Below the pieces are notes generated by a model. It had not been told where the DNA came from. It ran no database searches and worked only from the letters and a program-made list of their open reading frames with translations. The position numbers and the translations under genes were made by a program. A stretch of 64,000 bases of DNA from Chitinophaga silvatica (GTDB lineage: Bacteria; Bacteroidota; Bacteroidia; Chitinophagales; Chitinophagaceae): NCBI RefSeq assembly GCF_003419895.1, contig NZ_QPMM01000009.1, positions 273,368 to 337,367 on the forward strand. Reading direction: 5' to 3'. Below are positions 54,147 through 63,039 of the stretch, in pieces (the first letter of the stretch is position 1; every line of letters begins with the position of its first letter).

Positions 54147-54710
54147 ATGCAATTAAAGTTTGAAATTTCATGTATAGACTATATAATTGCTAAGATATAC
54201 AGACACAACAATAACCAGACTATAGGGCATAGTTCAGATCAAGGAGATAAGTTTCAGGAATTATTGAATGTTTTCTTTCAGATTGATAAGCTTAATGAGT
54301 CGGCAGATAAACAACAATTGCTTCCATTTTCATCCATGGTTTGGTGGTACAATGATTTTATAAATTACTGTTGGCATATTCAGACATCTGATGGTTTCAA
54401 TTTGAATATTGAAATTGTAGAACACTCTCCTGAAAATGAAAAATATCAACTTGCGATAGTAAGTGAATATTTGACCCTGGATACACTACTGCTTGATATC
54501 TATAAATCGCTGCGCGAAATGTGGATGAAATTCGGGTTTGTTGGATATAAAATGAATTGGAGTGCTGGTAATTTCCCAATCTATGAGTTATTGACCTTAA
54601 AATCGAGATTCAGCGATATTAAACTAACCTTTCTGGAACAGGACGAAGAAAATGAATGGAGATATAAGGTACGCCCCGAAGAAGAACTACAATTACTCCT
54701 TAAGAATTAA
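54147..54710 (+). CDS. Hypothetical soluble protein, immunity-like
   Basis: 187 residues, acidic, with an aromatic-rich middle (SSMVWWYNDFINYCWHIQ) and a helical C-terminal half. No signal peptide. The next lipoprotein gene starts 1 base after its stop, so the two may be co-translated. Confidence 0.45.
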   Translation: MQLKFEISCIDYIIAKIYRHNNNQTIGHSSDQGDKFQELLNVFFQIDKLNESADKQQLLPFSSMVWWYNDFINYCWHIQTSDGFNLNIEIVEHSPENEKYQLAIVSEYLTLDTLLLDIYKSLREMWMKFGFVGYKMNWSAGNFPIYELLTLKSRFSDIKLTFLEQDEENEWRYKVRPEEELQLLLKN

Positions 54711-54711
54711 T

Positions 54712-55371
54712 ATGAAGTTTATAGATATCAAGCTTTCCTTGTCCTTATTAATATTGCTGACTGTGTTGAGTTGTCAGAATAGGAGTACAACAATAGGAAA
54801 ATCATCCAATACCCAATCGACCGACAGCATTGAACATTTTAATGTAAAAGATTCAATCTTAAGGCTTACAGCTACTCCTCAGACAGATGGTGAAATATGT
54901 TTAAAGTACTATTTGAATCATTTTGCATCCGAAAGAGATTTATGTTTTAAATATTTTGATTATTCGGATGTTATATTCCCAAATATTTCTGTAGGTATTC
55001 TAAATGGCCATTCCTTTAGAAAATCGAATTACGGACTTATACACGATAGTATCCTGGTGTTGCCGTTGATAGGAATGAATGATTTTATGTCTGTATATGT
55101 CTTAAATCTGGCATCTCAACAAATCCTAGCAAACGATATTCGCACTTCTATGGAATTGGTTTGGATTGATGAAAAAAAGTCGACCTTTTTGCTTTCCGAT
55201 ACCCCTCTGTATATTAATGATACAACCTACTTGTATAAACTTAAAATGTATAAAATTACTGGAAGTCATCTTTCAATAGTAAGAACAGATACTATTCATA
55301 TGCCAATAGATGTCAAAGATGATTTGAGAGTAAACTACACGATAGCTCAACGTATTTTATATGAAAATTGA
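54712..55371 (+). CDS. Lipoprotein, function unknown
   Basis: The ATG at 54712 gives a clean SPII signal (LLTVLSC, lipobox) where an upstream in-frame start would overlap the preceding gene. About 219 residues; the mature part is beta-rich with a Ser/Thr linker. It starts 1 base after the preceding stop, suggesting a pair. Not recognised. Confidence 0.45.
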   Translation: MKFIDIKLSLSLLILLTVLSCQNRSTTIGKSSNTQSTDSIEHFNVKDSILRLTATPQTDGEICLKYYLNHFASERDLCFKYFDYSDVIFPNISVGILNGHSFRKSNYGLIHDSILVLPLIGMNDFMSVYVLNLASQQILANDIRTSMELVWIDEKKSTFLLSDTPLYINDTTYLYKLKMYKITGSHLSIVRTDTIHMPIDVKDDLRVNYTIAQRILYEN

Positions 55372-55394
55372 TAAGACGAACTATCTCATAACTT

Positions 55395-55523
55395 ATGAAA
55401 ATAGCATATAACCCTTCAGAAAATATTGTCCTTAATGAAAGTGTGATAAAATTTGGAGAGTCTCGAAATTTAATGGGATCTGTAAGAAGTGCTTTGGGAT
55501 ATTCTACTGTTCTGCAGATGTAA
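55395..55523 (+). pseudogene. N-terminal fragment of an immunity-type protein
   Basis: A 42-residue frame, MKIAYNPSENIVLNESVIKFGESRN..., resembles the opening of small Bacteroidota immunity proteins (IKFGESRN). The remainder of the protein is absent. Confidence 0.4.
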
Positions 55524-55552
55524 GCCGTTTAAGATAGTTAAAAATTGAATAA

Positions 55553-56107
55553 ATGAAATTACTCGCTATATTCACCTTAACCCTGCTCATATTTTCTAAT
55601 GGAGACCCAAAATTAATCTCCAAACAAGGTGTTGGAAGGATAGATTTCAAAACCCGATTAGATAAAGTTACTAAGGCTGGTTATCTAAAAACAAAGCGAC
55701 AAGACTTTGCCGATGAAGCAGGCGAATTTAGCCTTGGATTAATCCTTTATAATTCAATAGATAGATTTGTCTCTCTTCAAGCAGATCCAGCGACCAAGGA
55801 AGTATATGAGATATTAACAAATGATCCTGACTATCATACTCAGGATAATATTAAGGTTGGAATGGGATTTTTAGAATTAATTTCTAAGAGGAATGACCTG
55901 GAATTAGTAGATGGGGAAGGAGGTGAGATTGTTGCATATCTGAGAAATGACAATCTTAAAATATATTTCGATAACTTAAAATTTAAGAATGAATTTGATT
56001 ATGAGAATAAGCATATTCTTACAAAAGAAAAGATTCAAAAGAATTTAGTTACGAAAAGATCCGTTGTTACTTTTATTTCAGTAGTTAAATATGCACTACC
56101 AAGGTGA
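55553..56107 (+). CDS. Exported protein, function unknown
   Basis: 184 residues with an N-terminal hydrophobic stretch (MKLLAIFTLTLLIFSNG) that should act as a signal peptide. The rest is charged and helical. The stop overlaps the GTG of the next small gene by 4 bases (GTGA), implying coupled translation. Not recognised. Confidence 0.45.
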   Translation: MKLLAIFTLTLLIFSNGDPKLISKQGVGRIDFKTRLDKVTKAGYLKTKRQDFADEAGEFSLGLILYNSIDRFVSLQADPATKEVYEILTNDPDYHTQDNIKVGMGFLELISKRNDLELVDGEGGEIVAYLRNDNLKIYFDNLKFKNEFDYENKHILTKEKIQKNLVTKRSVVTFISVVKYALPR

Positions 56108-56298
56108 GAATTTATACTCTTGTTGTAGGATCATTATTGGCAATATTGATTAATCGGATTTCCAAAATAGCTGTAATATTAATTCCTATTATCTTGTGTC
56201 TGGTCTTCTGGGGCTTAACCGATATCTATCAAATTATTTTTTACTTTGGGCTGAGTATAATAATTATGCTTTTATTAGCTTATAAACTATATCGATAG
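56104..56298 (+). CDS. Very hydrophobic small membrane protein
   Basis: 64 residues, starting with GTG inside the upstream stop. Two to three membrane segments fill almost the whole length (LILINRIS...ILIPIILCLVFWGL...FYFGLSIIIMLLLAY). Coupling suggests an exported protein and membrane partner acting together. Confidence 0.45.
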   Translation: MRIYTLVVGSLLAILINRISKIAVILIPIILCLVFWGLTDIYQIIFYFGLSIIIMLLLAYKLYR

Positions 56299-56317
56299 TA
56301 AATTAAAGACTTTGACT

Positions 56318-56653
56318 ATGGGAACATTTAACTTATTAATGTTGCAGAATGTCGCTTGCCCAAATTGTAGACAATTCCAAAACTGGACTGTACAGTTTAA
56401 ATATGGTGATTGTTGGTTACACAAATATGGTTTATTCGAAGAATTACGTTGGGATGGAAATGATGTTGGGGTGAGAGCTGCAAAAATTGTTTTAGTAGAA
56501 GGAATTTGTGAAGAAATGTGCAAGCACTGTGCGAATGATGAAATTTATGCACGTATTTTTATTGATAATAATAAAATAGTAGCCGCATCATTAGTTGTTA
56601 AGAATATTATATTCCCAATTAGTAGTGATGGAAATTATATGATAATCAATTAA
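56318..56653 (+). CDS. Zinc-ribbon-like small protein
   Basis: 111 residues from the ATG at 56318. Two Cys pairs, CPNC near residue 14 and CKHC near residue 71, could form a zinc site; an extra Cys (GDCW, GICEEMC) is also present. Otherwise not recognised. Similar zinc-binding proteins (CPCC family at 62497) occur in the same region. Confidence 0.5.
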   Translation: MGTFNLLMLQNVACPNCRQFQNWTVQFKYGDCWLHKYGLFEELRWDGNDVGVRAAKIVLVEGICEEMCKHCANDEIYARIFIDNNKIVAASLVVKNIIFPISSDGNYMIIN

Positions 56654-56692
56654 AATAGTTTATTAGTTAGAAGTATATCTATTCCCTATAAA

Positions 56693-57073
56693 ATGACCAA
56701 CAAAATTTTTGGACTAGAACAAAAAATAATCATCCAGAAAAGGTAGCTCTGTTCAAGATATAATGCCCAATATTTAGCTTCTCCATTTGAGCAAATAATC
56801 GGCGTGGCAATGAATACTTTTGCTAAAGAACTCCTATGGCCAGTTAACGGATTACGACATCCCGTTAAAGCTGTACATTCGGCTGGTTGGTATATTTGGG
56901 GAGGAGAAGAATTTTCAGAAGCTTCTGATTTTTTTAGTCCGCTACATATTCATCATTTACTGGAAACTATGCCTAAAGTACTTCAATATTTAGGTTTAGC
57001 ACCTGGATGGCGATTTTTGTTTGATGAGACATATGAAGATGTGTGGTTTGATGAAAGTTTGTTGATTCTTTAA
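56693..57073 (+). pseudogene. Immunity protein gene with an in-frame stop
   Basis: ATG at 56693 opens a frame that carries a TAG at 56744-56746 and then continues to 57073. The second part reads RYNAQYLASPFEQIIGVAMNTFAKELLWPV, GWYIWGGEEFSEASDFFSPLH, YLGLAPGWRFLFDETYEDVWFD, an immunity type I have seen in Bacteroidota polymorphic-toxin loci. A GTG at 56804 or ATG at 56810 could still make an 87-89-residue C-terminal product. Confidence 0.55.
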
Positions 57074-57181
57074 TAACCATTCACATTAACCTCCACACAT
57101 ATTCTTTTACTTTTAAGTTACTCACCACTAAGCTTAATTCCCAAATATTGGGTAACTTATAGTCTATATTCCTAAAACCTA

Positions 57182-58147
57182 ATGAAAGACAGAGTAAACG
57201 CGTTCTTAATCCTCTCACTATTATTATGTTACTGTATTTCCTGCGTTGAAGTAGCACAAGATAAGAATGTTGCAAAGTCTTCTCCCGACAATATTTGGGA
57301 TACAATAGACCATAAGTCGGAACTTAATATGAACCAACTTATAAGAATTGGCGCTTATAATTCCTATATTTCTAATGGCGGAAGAGTATATGGTGATTCT
57401 TATTATAACTTAAATGATAGTGTGCGGGTTATAGTTTTGAGTTACACAGATAGAATGTCGTGTTCGGGTAAGTATCTGGTGACTGTTAATTCAAATACAG
57501 TGCAAAGTATTTCTTCCCAGGATCTGAGTATAGATTGCGGGGCAGATACCAGCAATGGATTTTTTAAAAGAACTTACAAAGTTATTAGTGACTCAACATT
57601 TGAAATTATTGAATATGCAGTAGGAAGAATGATTGATGGAACCCGTCATGAAAAGTCGAGAACCACAAAGTTTTTAATTCAACCGAATGGCGAAATAGTT
57701 GATTCACAGAAAGTTAATACTCAATTAAAAACCGTTGTTGTGAAATATAAAGACCCAAAATCGGGATGCCAATGTGAAATTACAAGATTCAACCTCGATT
57801 CGGGCATCTATATGAAGCAATTGACTGGTGAATATAGAATCAATAAGGAGGATGCTGATCTGAAATGTTTTGCATTAGATTTATGGGTCTACAATCATAA
57901 ACTTTCCCTGGATTCTGTTTACTATTCAAACGTCCAAAATAAAGACTTACTATACATTGGAGGTTTTATAGAAGGAAATTATGTTAAAAAAGAAAATATT
58001 GTAAAGCTAAAGTTGTCATTTATTAATGAGGCATTAAATTCCTCCAGACCTTCAGATCATACTTTTACCATAGAGTATAATCTGGTTACACATAAGTTTG
58101 GTAAGGTGGAATTAGATTTTGATGATGAAGATTTTGACCTGTTTTAA
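57182..58147 (+). CDS. Two-part lipoprotein, related to 47972-48541
   Basis: 321 residues with an SPII signal (CISC). The N-terminal half (to about 180) is the same family as the 189-residue lipoprotein at 47972. A second domain follows (about 185-321: GCQCEITRFNLDSGIYMKQL...EYNLVTHKFGKVELDF) that is not in the other copy, so this is a fusion. Function unknown; periplasm-facing immunity is the contextual guess. Confidence 0.5.
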   Translation: MKDRVNAFLILSLLLCYCISCVEVAQDKNVAKSSPDNIWDTIDHKSELNMNQLIRIGAYNSYISNGGRVYGDSYYNLNDSVRVIVLSYTDRMSCSGKYLVTVNSNTVQSISSQDLSIDCGADTSNGFFKRTYKVISDSTFEIIEYAVGRMIDGTRHEKSRTTKFLIQPNGEIVDSQKVNTQLKTVVVKYKDPKSGCQCEITRFNLDSGIYMKQLTGEYRINKEDADLKCFALDLWVYNHKLSLDSVYYSNVQNKDLLYIGGFIEGNYVKKENIVKLKLSFINEALNSSRPSDHTFTIEYNLVTHKFGKVELDFDDEDFDLF

Positions 58148-58178
58148 ACAGAATTTAAATTTTGAGTATTTGTATAAT

Positions 58179-58769
58179 ATGAAAAATAGCCTGTTATTAA
58201 GCATTGTTTTTTTCGCTAGTACTATTACATTATTGGGGCAGAGACTTGATAGTGAAAAGATTTATGATGAATTTGAAACTTGTATCCATAACTACTTGAA
58301 GTCAAAATACGTTAAAGATTCTGATTATTTAGTTTATTATGGAAATAGCAATAATTTTAAAGTAAATAAATATTACTCCTCAGGTGGGGCTTATTATAGT
58401 GTGGAGGCCCTGCTTCCGGAAATTGATACCTCACTTAATATGAATAAGTATCATTTCAATAGAGAAATAGATTTTAGAGACTTTATGCGGATGATGATTA
58501 GCCAGGTTGCAGGCGATGACTGCAATCTACCAATACTTAATGGAACTATTTTCTTTATACACTGCCCTAATGAATCATGGGAACAATTCCACTTCGATGA
58601 AATCATTTATGCCGACAATTTCTACCTTACACCAACTATAGATATCATAAAGGCCGACGAAAAGGAAAAGTATCATAAAAGAGAAATATTGGTCTGCAAA
58701 TATTCTAGAAAAAATGGGTTTGCAATCGAGAATGCCGTGAAAGTTAGAGAGAGCTTAAATTGTAAATAA
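58179..58769 (+). CDS. Exported protein, function unknown
   Basis: The ATG at 58179 gives 196 residues with a signal peptide (MKNSLLLSIVFFASTITLLGQ); the frame upstream overlaps the previous gene and is unlikely. Mature part is mixed alpha/beta with several Tyr-rich stretches. Not recognised. Confidence 0.45.
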   Translation: MKNSLLLSIVFFASTITLLGQRLDSEKIYDEFETCIHNYLKSKYVKDSDYLVYYGNSNNFKVNKYYSSGGAYYSVEALLPEIDTSLNMNKYHFNREIDFRDFMRMMISQVAGDDCNLPILNGTIFFIHCPNESWEQFHFDEIIYADNFYLTPTIDIIKADEKEKYHKREILVCKYSRKNGFAIENAVKVRESLNCK

Positions 58770-58775
58770 CATTTT

Positions 58776-59018
58776 ATGCAGAAAGATCATATCAACATTG
58801 TTTATTCTGCCAAATTAATTGATGATTGCACTTTCAGTGCCTTCTATAAACTGGTTAATTTCCTCGAGATGGAACTAAACATTGGCTTTATTGATATTGT
58901 GGATGACTTTGATTCCTTATTCTATACTTTTAATTACAAGGAAATGAAATTAATATTATGTTATAGGGTTGATGATGGAATTAAATTGCAGTTATTAGCT
59001 TCTGGTAAAGAGGTTTAA
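58776..59018 (+). CDS. Small soluble protein, immunity-like
   Basis: 80 residues, with no signal, 6 bases after the preceding exported protein. Contains a compact alpha/beta pattern (NIVYSAKLIDDCTFSAFYKLV, YTFNYKEMKLILCYRVDD). Not recognised. Confidence 0.4.
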   Translation: MQKDHINIVYSAKLIDDCTFSAFYKLVNFLEMELNIGFIDIVDDFDSLFYTFNYKEMKLILCYRVDDGIKLQLLASGKEV

Positions 59019-59052
59019 TCCAATTGCTAGTACCTATACAAGATAAATACTT

Positions 59053-59349
59053 ATGAAATACATCAAAGTTACCTGGATTCATGATGTTGAAGATGACCCC
59101 ATCCTATTTTACAGTGAAATCGATTCTGAAAGATATGAAGTGCGGAAAATAGAGATTTATATTGATGAGAGCTTTGGATTAGCATCTCAGAACTTTGAGT
59201 TCGGAGGGGCTGCTTTAGGAGAAATGCCTGTTCCATCTCTTGATGAAATAGCGGAGAATACAGAGTTTTTGCCTTTTGAAATTTTAAAAGAAGAGTTTGA
59301 AGAGGCTTGGAATAAGTACTCTAATTATTTAAGATTAGAGGAGAAATAG
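59053..59349 (+). CDS. DUF6881 family immunity-type protein
   Basis: 98 residues with the family layout I know: MKYIKVTWIHDVEDDP, SERYEVRKIEIYIDES, FEFGGAALGEMPVPSLDEI, and a helical end FEILKEEFEEAW. DUF6881 proteins are common immunity genes in RHS and other polymorphic-toxin arrays. No toxin next to it. Confidence 0.75.
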   Translation: MKYIKVTWIHDVEDDPILFYSEIDSERYEVRKIEIYIDESFGLASQNFEFGGAALGEMPVPSLDEIAENTEFLPFEILKEEFEEAWNKYSNYLRLEEK

Positions 59350-59355
59350 CTATAA

Positions 59356-59764
59356 ATGCCTTCTGTGTTGAGAATTATTAAAATAGCATTGGTCGGACTA
59401 GTTGGTATTCTAGTAGCTTGTAATGAGGTTCGGCATCAGCAACCCCAATCAGCAATAGGAGATACTATCAAAGTCCAACAACATAAATCATCTTCAACAT
59501 TACGCCATGCCAATGGCGGTGCGAAGGACGATTATGATATTGTAACTCTTAAATCTTTAATTCGCCCATTCAAAGATTATTTATCTATGACAGTTTCAGA
59601 TTCATCATTTATTACGGAAAATGGTGTAACACTTGGACTATCAGAAAACTGAATTCCTTCAAAAATTTGAGAATGTTAAATGGACTATTACCCATACAGG
59701 AACAAAGAAGATCTATACATACCATAATGAAAGTATGGTTTACTTGCTGTTTATATCTTTATGA
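59356..59764 (+). pseudogene. Frameshifted lipoprotein gene
   Basis: The first frame (59356-59652) encodes an SPII lipoprotein (lipobox VAC, 98 residues) and stops after GLSEN. From 59651 the next frame continues sensibly, EFLQKFENVKWTITHTGTKKIYTYHNESMVYLLF, to TGA at 59764. A single-base change at about 59650 would restore one protein of about 135 residues. Family unknown. Confidence 0.5.
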
Positions 59765-59837
59765 ACGAACGATTAATTGAGTGTAGATTTGGGTATGATG
59801 AATCGTGAGAGATCAAATAAAATATCCCTATATAATT

Positions 59838-60578
59838 ATGAGACACCTATTTAATTGGCAACCATTATATTACTCGATTTTTATTCTATTAGTTGCAGGT
59901 TGCCAAAATTCGGCCCGGAAAGTGTTACAGGATAGTGTTACTACTGTTGATACTGTTACTCATACTGAGGTTAAGCAGGATAATGGGGGCTTGATGACTA
60001 TACCAGAAGATTCTCTGGATAAGTTTATATATCGAACATATAAGTTTGATTCAGCTTTTGGCACCAAATGGAAAGCAGTTCTCAATAAATCAACAGATCA
60101 GCAAGATAACTATGAAACAGTAACCTACCAATATACTTTTGGTGAGCATAGGCTGGAAGTAAAATCAACCAGATTTTTTAGGGAATCTACCTCCATACCT
60201 GATTCTACATTTACTTCATATTATTTTGATGGCAAAAAGTTCGATACAACTAGAATTGATGAAGGCAACTTCACTACAGCAGGTATAGATCTCGATTTGA
60301 GTGATGAGATCGTGTATCAGTATACTACAGATAAAAATTATTATGTTATAGAGGGGAGCCCAATTGATGCTGTTGGGAAGTTTGCACGGATTGCTTATGC
60401 TCTTGTATTTGATGTGAACAAGAAGCAGGTATATTTGGCATCGACTTATTATGATCCCGGAGAGTTTTATTTTAAAAATGATAAAGGTGTGTTAACTTAT
60501 CTATTCTATTATCCGGCTGATAGGGAAGATGGTGAAGAAAAAAAGTATGAGATAAAAGTGGATAGCCTAATTTTCTAA
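59838..60578 (+). CDS. Lipoprotein, function unknown
   Basis: The ATG at 59838 gives an SPII signal (LLVAGC). About 246 residues; the mature part is beta-rich with many Tyr/Asp strands (ETVTYQYTFGEHRLEVKSTRFF). The next lipoprotein follows 3 bases after the stop, so they are probably co-transcribed. Not recognised. Confidence 0.5.
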   Translation: MRHLFNWQPLYYSIFILLVAGCQNSARKVLQDSVTTVDTVTHTEVKQDNGGLMTIPEDSLDKFIYRTYKFDSAFGTKWKAVLNKSTDQQDNYETVTYQYTFGEHRLEVKSTRFFRESTSIPDSTFTSYYFDGKKFDTTRIDEGNFTTAGIDLDLSDEIVYQYTTDKNYYVIEGSPIDAVGKFARIAYALVFDVNKKQVYLASTYYDPGEFYFKNDKGVLTYLFYYPADREDGEEKKYEIKVDSLIF

Positions 60579-60581
60579 CTT

Positions 60582-61289
60582 ATGCATATATCAAAATTTA
60601 TTGGAGCAACTCTGATCTTACTAGCAATATTTAGTTGCAATAATTCTCATACAACTTCTAAAGCTGATAGTATTTCGGTAAAAGAACCCATTATAATTCC
60701 TGTTGAGGAAGTAGAGGAGCCTATTCGGCAATTAAATAAAATTTCAGTCAATACTATTGAATCAGATACAATGAATTTCGAGGAAGATTCTAATTTTGGT
60801 ATTGGAGATGATGATGCATTCACAGCTGAAGACTTCACAGTACACAGAGTTCGTGATGGCTTAGTATCTGATGACATAAAAAAGCTTAATGACTATTGCT
60901 TAACTACTTCTGTTAAGAGCAAATTTAGTGGCCGGGATACCTTTATGATAATAATTTGGTTTCCGGGAATCGCTGGGCGACGGAACGACACTCTTATTTC
61001 TGTGAGTAAGTTAGAAATCTTTAATGGTGACAGGAGTAGTTATCATAACTGGGAGAAATCGGGTGGCATAAAGAAAATGTCTTTAGCCATAAATCAGGAA
61101 GTACTTGATTCGGCCATTATTCTTGAAAATACATACAAGCTCCAGATTATAGATTTCTCTTACAGGCCTCTATACAATATAAGTGGAAACAGAGATACAA
61201 TTAAGGTAATTGTTGAAGAAATTTATCCAGGAGTAAATGGTACTTATGGACTTAGCGAGCTAAAGTTGGATGCCTGGAGGTTTTATTAA
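60582..61289 (+). CDS. Lipoprotein, function unknown
   Basis: 235 residues with an SPII signal (LAIFSC). A Glu/Val-rich linker leads to a beta-rich domain of about 160 residues. Lies 3 bases after another lipoprotein. Not recognised. Confidence 0.5.
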   Translation: MHISKFIGATLILLAIFSCNNSHTTSKADSISVKEPIIIPVEEVEEPIRQLNKISVNTIESDTMNFEEDSNFGIGDDDAFTAEDFTVHRVRDGLVSDDIKKLNDYCLTTSVKSKFSGRDTFMIIIWFPGIAGRRNDTLISVSKLEIFNGDRSSYHNWEKSGGIKKMSLAINQEVLDSAIILENTYKLQIIDFSYRPLYNISGNRDTIKVIVEEIYPGVNGTYGLSELKLDAWRFY

Positions 61290-61332
61290 ATGAAAGTTAA
61301 GAGATGTAATTCCAACATTTATACCAAATCAA

Positions 61333-61689
61333 ATGTATAGTTTAATCGCTGGAAAATATTTAGAAAAAACAGAAGTAATATCTGTAATTCAAATTTATTT
61401 TCACAATGTTTCAGTATCCTGGTTAAATATCAATTGCTCTAATACAGCAGATATATTGCTGGAGCAAGAAGAGTTAACTGGTGATTTTAATATTACTCTT
61501 AATGTTTATACAAATATTGAAATGGATATCAAAGAACTCGCACTTTTCTGTAGCACTAAATGGTGCACTGAACTTATTATAAGTAATAATGAAATGAATC
61601 CGTATACATGGATTATGGTGAGCCCAAATGGATCGATAAAGAATGTTAGTCAAATACCTACTGATGATGGACGTTTTTTGATTCTTTAG
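61333..61689 (+). CDS. Hypothetical soluble protein, immunity-like
   Basis: 118 residues, beta-rich, with two Cys residues (INCSN, FCSTKWC) and no signal. Not recognised. Confidence 0.4.
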   Translation: MYSLIAGKYLEKTEVISVIQIYFHNVSVSWLNINCSNTADILLEQEELTGDFNITLNVYTNIEMDIKELALFCSTKWCTELIISNNEMNPYTWIMVSPNGSIKNVSQIPTDDGRFLIL

Positions 61690-61788
61690 CCTAAGTTAAA
61701 TTATTTAGTGACACGTTTATTTAGAATTACAGAAGATATGAAGAAGAAGGAAAAATTTAAAAGCATGGACTGCTTCCATTACTTCTTA

Positions 61789-61889
61789 TGATCCTGCAAT
61801 CATTCCATATATAGATCTACCTATTGGAACTAAGCTGGAAAGAGTTACAGGAACTACATTTTTAAAGAAATTGACGATGAATTATGAAT
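61789..61889 (+). pseudogene. C-terminal remnant of a DUF2185 immunity gene
   Basis: The translation YDPAIIPYIDLPIGTKLERVTGT closely parallels YDPTIIPYLLMPIGTKMERIPGT at the end of the DUF2185 protein at 42268-42600. Nothing of the N-terminal half is present. This links the immunity-only region to cassette 8. Confidence 0.65.
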
Positions 61890-62423
61890 TATAAAAACGG
61901 TATCGGGATCGAGTATGAAATCGATCATAATTTCAAAGATAATGATCGAAACTTTATTTATGGAAACTTCCGATTCATTATTAACGGTAGAAAATTAGGT
62001 TCTTTTGAGGAACTTACTACTATTTCTATTGTAGTTGCTTACATGAGGGAGTTTATAGGCCAGAGAAAACTTTATGAATATTTAGGATCTGAAAATCTAA
62101 CTAAAGAATGTCTGTTTTATGAATTACATGATGTATTTATTGCAGATACCATTCCTCCGAAAGGCGTACGACAGTTTATAGAATTACATCGTTTAAATCT
62201 TGGAATGATACGTAATCAGTTTTGGCTGGATGAAATAGGTGAAGATAGTTTCAGAGATAAAATATCTTGTATTATAGTAGACGAGCCATATATGGAAAGA
62301 GAAAGACTAGTATGGAAGGATTTGCGTAGTAATAAAGTATTTGAAGAATTCCTGTCTCCGGGTTTATTTAGAAGGGCTTTGATTCAATTTGTAGAGACAA
62401 TAAATGCAGAATATGGAATATAA
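61884..62423 (+). CDS. Imm42-like immunity protein (tentative)
   Basis: 179 residues; the opening, NFIYGNFRFIINGRKLGSFEELTTISIVVAYM, fits the Imm42 pattern (a strand pair ending in ING-x-xG then a helix). The rest is helical with a C-terminal FRRALIQFVETINAEY. Call depends on a short motif. Confidence 0.45.
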   Translation: MNYKNGIGIEYEIDHNFKDNDRNFIYGNFRFIINGRKLGSFEELTTISIVVAYMREFIGQRKLYEYLGSENLTKECLFYELHDVFIADTIPPKGVRQFIELHRLNLGMIRNQFWLDEIGEDSFRDKISCIIVDEPYMERERLVWKDLRSNKVFEEFLSPGLFRRALIQFVETINAEYGI

Positions 62424-62496
62424 TGTTAGACTGTATGAATTTGATGTCCATATGGTAGATCAACTTATCAAATGTCACAATTAACTACACCACACC

Positions 62497-63015
62497 ATGG
62501 AAACAACAATCCTTATAGAAAGAAATGAAGCCATGCAACTTGTCGCATGGAAAGAATTAATGGCTCTTAGCATACAACGCCGCAGAGATATAGTAAAAGA
62601 AATTTTGTTTTATGATGAAACGCCAGAAGAAGAGGTTAAACAAGTAGATTCATTGAGTGAGATTTTCAATCATAAGATTGTAGATTATTTGATAAAGAAA
62701 TTGCTGTGTGCAACAAATGAATATATCGAAGATGAATTGAAAACTCTTTATAATAAAAATTATATGGTAGTTGGAGAACCCATTTTATACGATAAGTGTG
62801 AATGTTGTGGCTACAGAACCATAGAGGCTCATATTGGATGGGATATTTGTCCAAACTGTTACTGGGAAGATGATGGCATTAAGGAGTTAAATAAACATAG
62901 TCCTGTTAATCGTATGACCTTACAACAAGGCAGAGACAATTTTATTGAATTTGAAGCCTGTTCTTCTGAATTTGTGAAATATGTAAAAGCTGGAAGAAAA
63001 AGATATTTACGTTAA
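62497..63015 (+). CDS. CPCC-family cysteine-rich protein
   Basis: 172 residues: a helical N-terminal part (to about 100) and a C-terminal zinc-binding domain with CECCGYRT and GWDICPNCYWEDD, the signature of the CPCC family (PF14206 type), then a helix. These proteins are frequent immunity genes in toxin arrays. The fused N-terminal helical part is an addition to the bare CPCC domain. Confidence 0.7.
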   Translation: METTILIERNEAMQLVAWKELMALSIQRRRDIVKEILFYDETPEEEVKQVDSLSEIFNHKIVDYLIKKLLCATNEYIEDELKTLYNKNYMVVGEPILYDKCECCGYRTIEAHIGWDICPNCYWEDDGIKELNKHSPVNRMTLQQGRDNFIEFEACSSEFVKYVKAGRKRYLR

Positions 63016-63039
63016 GTTAATTAGATCAGACCTATTACC

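Noticed and set aside
54652..54711. Extended start for the lipoprotein at 54712
   Set aside because: It would overlap the preceding gene by 59 bases and bury the signal peptide inside the protein.
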